IMG/VR virus record: IMGVR_UViG_3300027706_000275
Coordinates: 1-33,597 of that record
Strand: one strand, 5' to 3'
DNA length: 33,597 bases
DNA from: a virus
Part shown: positions 31,589 to 33,597 of the stretch, piece after piece
Layout: each line of letters begins with the position of its first letter
How positions within the stretch are numbered: the first letter of the stretch is position 1
Notes under the pieces: generated by a model
What the model saw: only the letters and a program-made list of their open reading frames with translations
What the model was told of the DNA's origin: nothing
The model's database searches: none
Program-made: the position numbers and the translations under genes

Positions 31589-32085
31589 GCGACGACCCGG
31601 CGTTCGACCGCGCGGTCGCGGCCGTGCTGGCGCATGAGGGCGGCCTGGTCGACGACCCCGCCGATCCCGGCGGGATCACCAACCACGGCATCTCGCTGCG
31701 CTCCTATCCGGAGCTCGGCGCCGCCGGCATCCGCGCGCTGACACCGGAGCAGGCGGCGGAGATCTATCGCCGCGACTGGTGGCAGCGCAACGGCTGGGCG
31801 GAGCTTCCCGCCGCGGTCGGCGCCAAGATCCTCGATATCGGCGTCAACATCGGCGTGGAGTCCGTGCATCGCGCGCTGCAGCGGGCGCTCCGCGCGACCG
31901 GCGCCGCCGTCGCGGAGGACGGCTCGCTCGGCCCGCAGACCCGCGCCGCGGTCGCGCGTGCCGACGTGAGCGCGTTGCTCGCGGCCTTCCGCAGCGAGGT
32001 CGCCGGCCACTATCGCCTGATCGCGGCGCTGCATCCGGCCGCCGAGCGTTTTCTCGAGGGCTGGCTCGCCCGCGCCTACGGCTGA
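31585..32085 (+). CDS. Endolysin, GH108 lysozyme with peptidoglycan-binding domain
   Basis: A 166-residue muramidase-type endolysin that degrades the cell wall at the end of infection. The N-terminal GH108 domain shows VLAHEGGLVDDPADPGGITN, with the catalytic Glu in HEGG and the conserved DPGGxTNxG motif. DYWWQRNGWAEL-like sequence and DIGVNIGVESVHRALQRALR follow, then the PG_binding_3-type C-terminus (VAEDGSLGPQTRAAV and FRSEVAGHYR). There is no export signal, so holin release is expected. GTG start with GGGAGGG upstream. Confidence 0.9.
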   Translation: MSDDPAFDRAVAAVLAHEGGLVDDPADPGGITNHGISLRSYPELGAAGIRALTPEQAAEIYRRDWWQRNGWAELPAAVGAKILDIGVNIGVESVHRALQRALRATGAAVAEDGSLGPQTRAAVARADVSALLAAFRSEVAGHYRLIAALHPAAERFLEGWLARAYG

Positions 32086-32161
32086 ATCCCTCGGGCGATG
32101 TCGTTCGCGCGCGCCGGCCCCCGCCGACGCGTTTTTCTTGTCGCAACCGAAGAGGAGCACC

Positions 32162-32335
32162 ATGAGCATTGTGAAGTACCTGATCACGCGCCTCGGCGAG
32201 GCGAGCACCTGGGCGGCGCTCGCGGGCCTGCTCGCCGGCGTGCACGTCAGCATCGACCCCGGCCTCTGGCAGCACATCGCCGATGCCGGCATCGCCGTGA
32301 GCGCGCTTGCGGGCTTCCTGATCCCCGAGAGCTGA
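32162..32335 (+). CDS. Small holin-like membrane protein
   Basis: A 57-residue protein from ATG 32162, with GAGGAG upstream. Two hydrophobic segments (TWAALAGLLAGVHV and HIADAGIAVSALAGFLIP) flank a short loop (SIDPGLWQ). Size, composition and position just after the endolysin fit the small two-TM holin-like proteins of alphaproteobacterial prophages, which let the endolysin reach the wall. Confidence 0.7.
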   Translation: MSIVKYLITRLGEASTWAALAGLLAGVHVSIDPGLWQHIADAGIAVSALAGFLIPES

Positions 32336-32350
32336 TTTTTCCGCGCTGCC

Positions 32351-32434
32351 GCCGCCCGGCAACCCGACTACGCGCGTAGCGCGTCTCTTGTCCGTGTGCA
32401 GTCGCCGCCCACCAACCCGACTGCGCGCGTAGCG
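32351..32434 (+). repeat. 31-bp repeat, two non-coding copies
   Basis: Copies at 32351-32381 and 32404-32434 lie in the gap between the holin and the first lipoprotein, differing at only a few positions. They share CAACCCGACT and GCGCGTAGCG words with the coding copies at 17343 and 33141. The gap otherwise holds only a GGAGT ribosome site. Confidence 0.75.
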
Positions 32435-32466
32435 TTAACCCCACCCCCACAACAAGGAGTTCTCCG

Positions 32467-32952
32467 ATGACGCAGACCATCCGCGCGGGCGTGCTTGCGC
32501 TCGCGGCCAGCCTCGGCGCCTGCGCGCCCGGCAATGTGCAAGCCGATTTCGATGCCTTCAATGCCAAGGTCGAGCGGCTCGTCGACGACTTCAACGGCGA
32601 CGTCGCCGGCATCTCCCAGGGTCTGACCGATCTCGCGACGGTGGCCGAGAGCGGCGCCGTCGTGACGGTGCAGATGGCGCAGAAGGGCTGCGGCGCCGCC
32701 TCGATCCTGAACGGCTTCTACCAGGTGGCCGCGGCGATCTCGCCCAAGGTGGCCGCGACCTCGGGCGACGAGGCCAAGGCCATGAAGGCGACCGACGCGC
32801 TCTGCGCCATGCCCGCGACCGACCCCGCCGCGACGCTCAAGGTGGCGCTCGGCACGGTGAGCGCCGTCAAGGCGGCGGTGCACCAGGATCCCGCCATCGC
32901 CGTGGCGCTTCAGGCCGCGAGCGCGCCGCCCGCCACGGCGCTCAAGCCGTGA
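32467..32952 (+). CDS. Lipoprotein of unknown function, lysis region
   Basis: A 161-residue protein with a signal sequence and lipobox (LAASLGAC, Cys19). The mature part is mostly helical (DFDAFNAKVERLVDDFNGDV, LNGFYQVAAAISPKVAA) with two further cysteines and a Pro/Ala-rich tail. It may be an outer-membrane-attached lysis factor or a superinfection-exclusion lipoprotein; nothing in the sequence decides between these. AAGGAG precedes the ATG. Confidence 0.6.
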   Translation: MTQTIRAGVLALAASLGACAPGNVQADFDAFNAKVERLVDDFNGDVAGISQGLTDLATVAESGAVVTVQMAQKGCGAASILNGFYQVAAAISPKVAATSGDEAKAMKATDALCAMPATDPAATLKVALGTVSAVKAAVHQDPAIAVALQAASAPPATALKP

Positions 32953-33191
32953 GGGCGGGCCGCTATGCGGCGGCGGCGCTGGTCCTCTTGGCCAGCGCCG
33001 GCACCGCCGGCTGCACCGCCGCGGCGAGCGCCGCCCTCGGCGTCGCGCTCAACATCGCCGTCAAGGCGACCGAGCTCGACACCGCCCTCGTCGAGAACCT
33101 GAGCGCGCGGCGGGATAGCTCTCATGATCCGCGCGCCACCGCCGCCGGCCAACCCGGCGGCGCGCGTAGCGCTGGAGACGAGGCAAAGTGA
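32949..33191 (+). CDS. Second small lipoprotein
   Basis: An 80-residue protein from GTG 32949, overlapping the preceding stop by four bases. The signal is AAAALVLLASAGTAGC (lipobox TAGC, Cys22), followed by a hydrophobic stretch ASAALGVALNIAVKA and a charged tail. Residues 65-75 (AAGQPGGARSA) are encoded by a copy of the 31-bp repeat in the same frame as in NlpC/P60. It overlaps the next ATG by one base (TGATG). Confidence 0.6.
   Translation: MRAGRYAAAALVLLASAGTAGCTAAASAALGVALNIAVKATELDTALVENLSARRDSSHDPRATAAGQPGGARSAGDEAK
33141..33171 (+). repeat. 31-bp repeat, coding copy inside the second lipoprotein
   Basis: It aligns gaplessly to 17343-17373 and to 32351-32381 and 32404-32434. It is translated as AAGQPGGARSA, the same frame as the tail-peptidase copy (AASQPGASRSV). 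Confidence 0.75.
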
Positions 33192-33361
33192 TGGGCACCT
33201 GGCTCAAGCGCCTCGCGCTGCGCTTCCTCGCGTGGCTCGTGGCCGACGACCTCGCGAAGACCGCCGAGGTCCGAACCCTCGCCGCCGAGCGCGACGCCGC
33301 GGCGCAGGCGCCGGCATCGACCGAAGAGACCGCCAAACGCCTCCGGCAGGGAAAATTCTGA
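33191..33361 (+). CDS. Short i-spanin-like or membrane-associated protein
   Basis: A 56-residue protein beginning MGTWLKRLALRFLAWLVADD, a hydrophobic/basic N-terminal helix, then a charged helical part (KTAEVRTLAAERDAAAQAPA). The layout recalls a very short inner-membrane spanin, and the gene overlaps a downstream Rz1-like lipoprotein gene by one base (TGATG), but the periplasmic coil is too short for a normal Rz. Role tentative. Confidence 0.5.
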   Translation: MGTWLKRLALRFLAWLVADDLAKTAEVRTLAAERDAAAQAPASTEETAKRLRQGKF

Positions 33362-33597
33362 TGCGCACCCCCTGGGAGATTCCCGCACTCGCGCTCGCCG
33401 CGGTCGTGGCGGCCTGCTCGGGCGCTGCGCCCGCGAGCCTCTGTCCCGAGCCCAAGGCCTACACCGCCGACGAGGATTCCCGCGCCGCCAGCGAGCTCCT
33501 CACCTTGCCCAAGGGGTCCGTGCTCGCAGAGATGATCCTCGACTACGGCCGCGAGCGCGCGGAATTACGAGCGTGCCGGCGCGTGCTGCGCGGATAG
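33361..33597 (+). CDS. Rz1-like lipoprotein (o-spanin candidate)
   Basis: A 78-residue protein with a signal and lipobox (LAAVVAAC, Cys20) and a conserved ending LTLPKGSVLAEMILDYGRER followed by AELRACR, typical of small phage lysis lipoproteins annotated as Rz1-like. It is the last gene of the window, which ends exactly at its stop codon. Expected to act with an inner-membrane partner to disrupt the outer membrane at lysis. Confidence 0.6.
   Translation: MRTPWEIPALALAAVVAACSGAAPASLCPEPKAYTADEDSRAASELLTLPKGSVLAEMILDYGRERAELRACRRVLRG

Noticed and set aside
1-33597. CRISPR array
   Set aside because: Repeats found are hairpin or dispersed elements; none shows regular repeats with unique spacers.
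1-33597. Integrase, excisionase, lytic/lysogenic repressor or replication genes
   Set aside because: None could be identified; the XRE protein at 1593 is better explained as an antitoxin because of its coupling to a RelE-like toxin.

Overview
The window is almost entirely the late (packaging, head, tail, fibre, lysis) module of a high-GC temperate phage or prophage of an alphaproteobacterium. The DUF2460 – DUF2163 – NlpC/P60 – tail-hub gene order is the one typical of alphaproteobacterial siphoviruses and of Rhodobacter-type gene transfer agents. Several families of chromosomal-style intergenic repeats sit between the phage genes and resemble those common in Rhizobiales-like genomes. No integrase, repressor, replication gene or intact tRNA is visible, so the window is one side of a prophage or a decayed or domesticated element.

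Layout. 1-2895 is a lower-GC accessory edge: an IS1-type transposase (minus), a tRNA-like fragment and terminator, then a three-gene operon (RelE/HigB-like toxin, XRE antitoxin, unknown protein), and IS-end-like repeats. 2992-9696 holds small and large terminase, an inserted methyltransferase, portal, prohead protease and major capsid. 10045-14089 holds head-tail connection, tail terminator, tail tube, a frameshifted tail chaperone pair and a very short tape measure. 14288-20970 is the baseplate/tail tip (DUF2460, DUF2163, NlpC/P60, 1007-residue hub), interrupted by a secreted-protein gene. 21100-30710 has two plus-strand fibre genes bracketing four minus-strand envelope-glycosylation genes. 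30792-33597 is fibre-accessory and lysis: two small membrane proteins, GH108-type endolysin, three lipoproteins and a short spanin-like gene.

Most notable is 21100-30710. Two tandem paralogous polytopic proteins (GT-C-like by inference), a GT9 enzyme and a GT4 enzyme form a minus-strand block within the fibre region. The GT9 carries an inserted beta-rich module that looks like the C-terminal domain of both membrane proteins. Base composition drops inside the first fibre gene (about 21840) and stays low through the GT4 and GT9 genes. This suggests that the receptor-binding tip and the surface-modifying enzymes arrived as one unit, a possible serotype-conversion cassette.

The second notable layer is repeats: a 116-bp double-hairpin element present twice in inverted orientation, a 31-bp repeat with two non-coding and two in-frame coding copies, a 112-bp nested palindrome, and tandem long hairpins at the end of the tail-hub gene.
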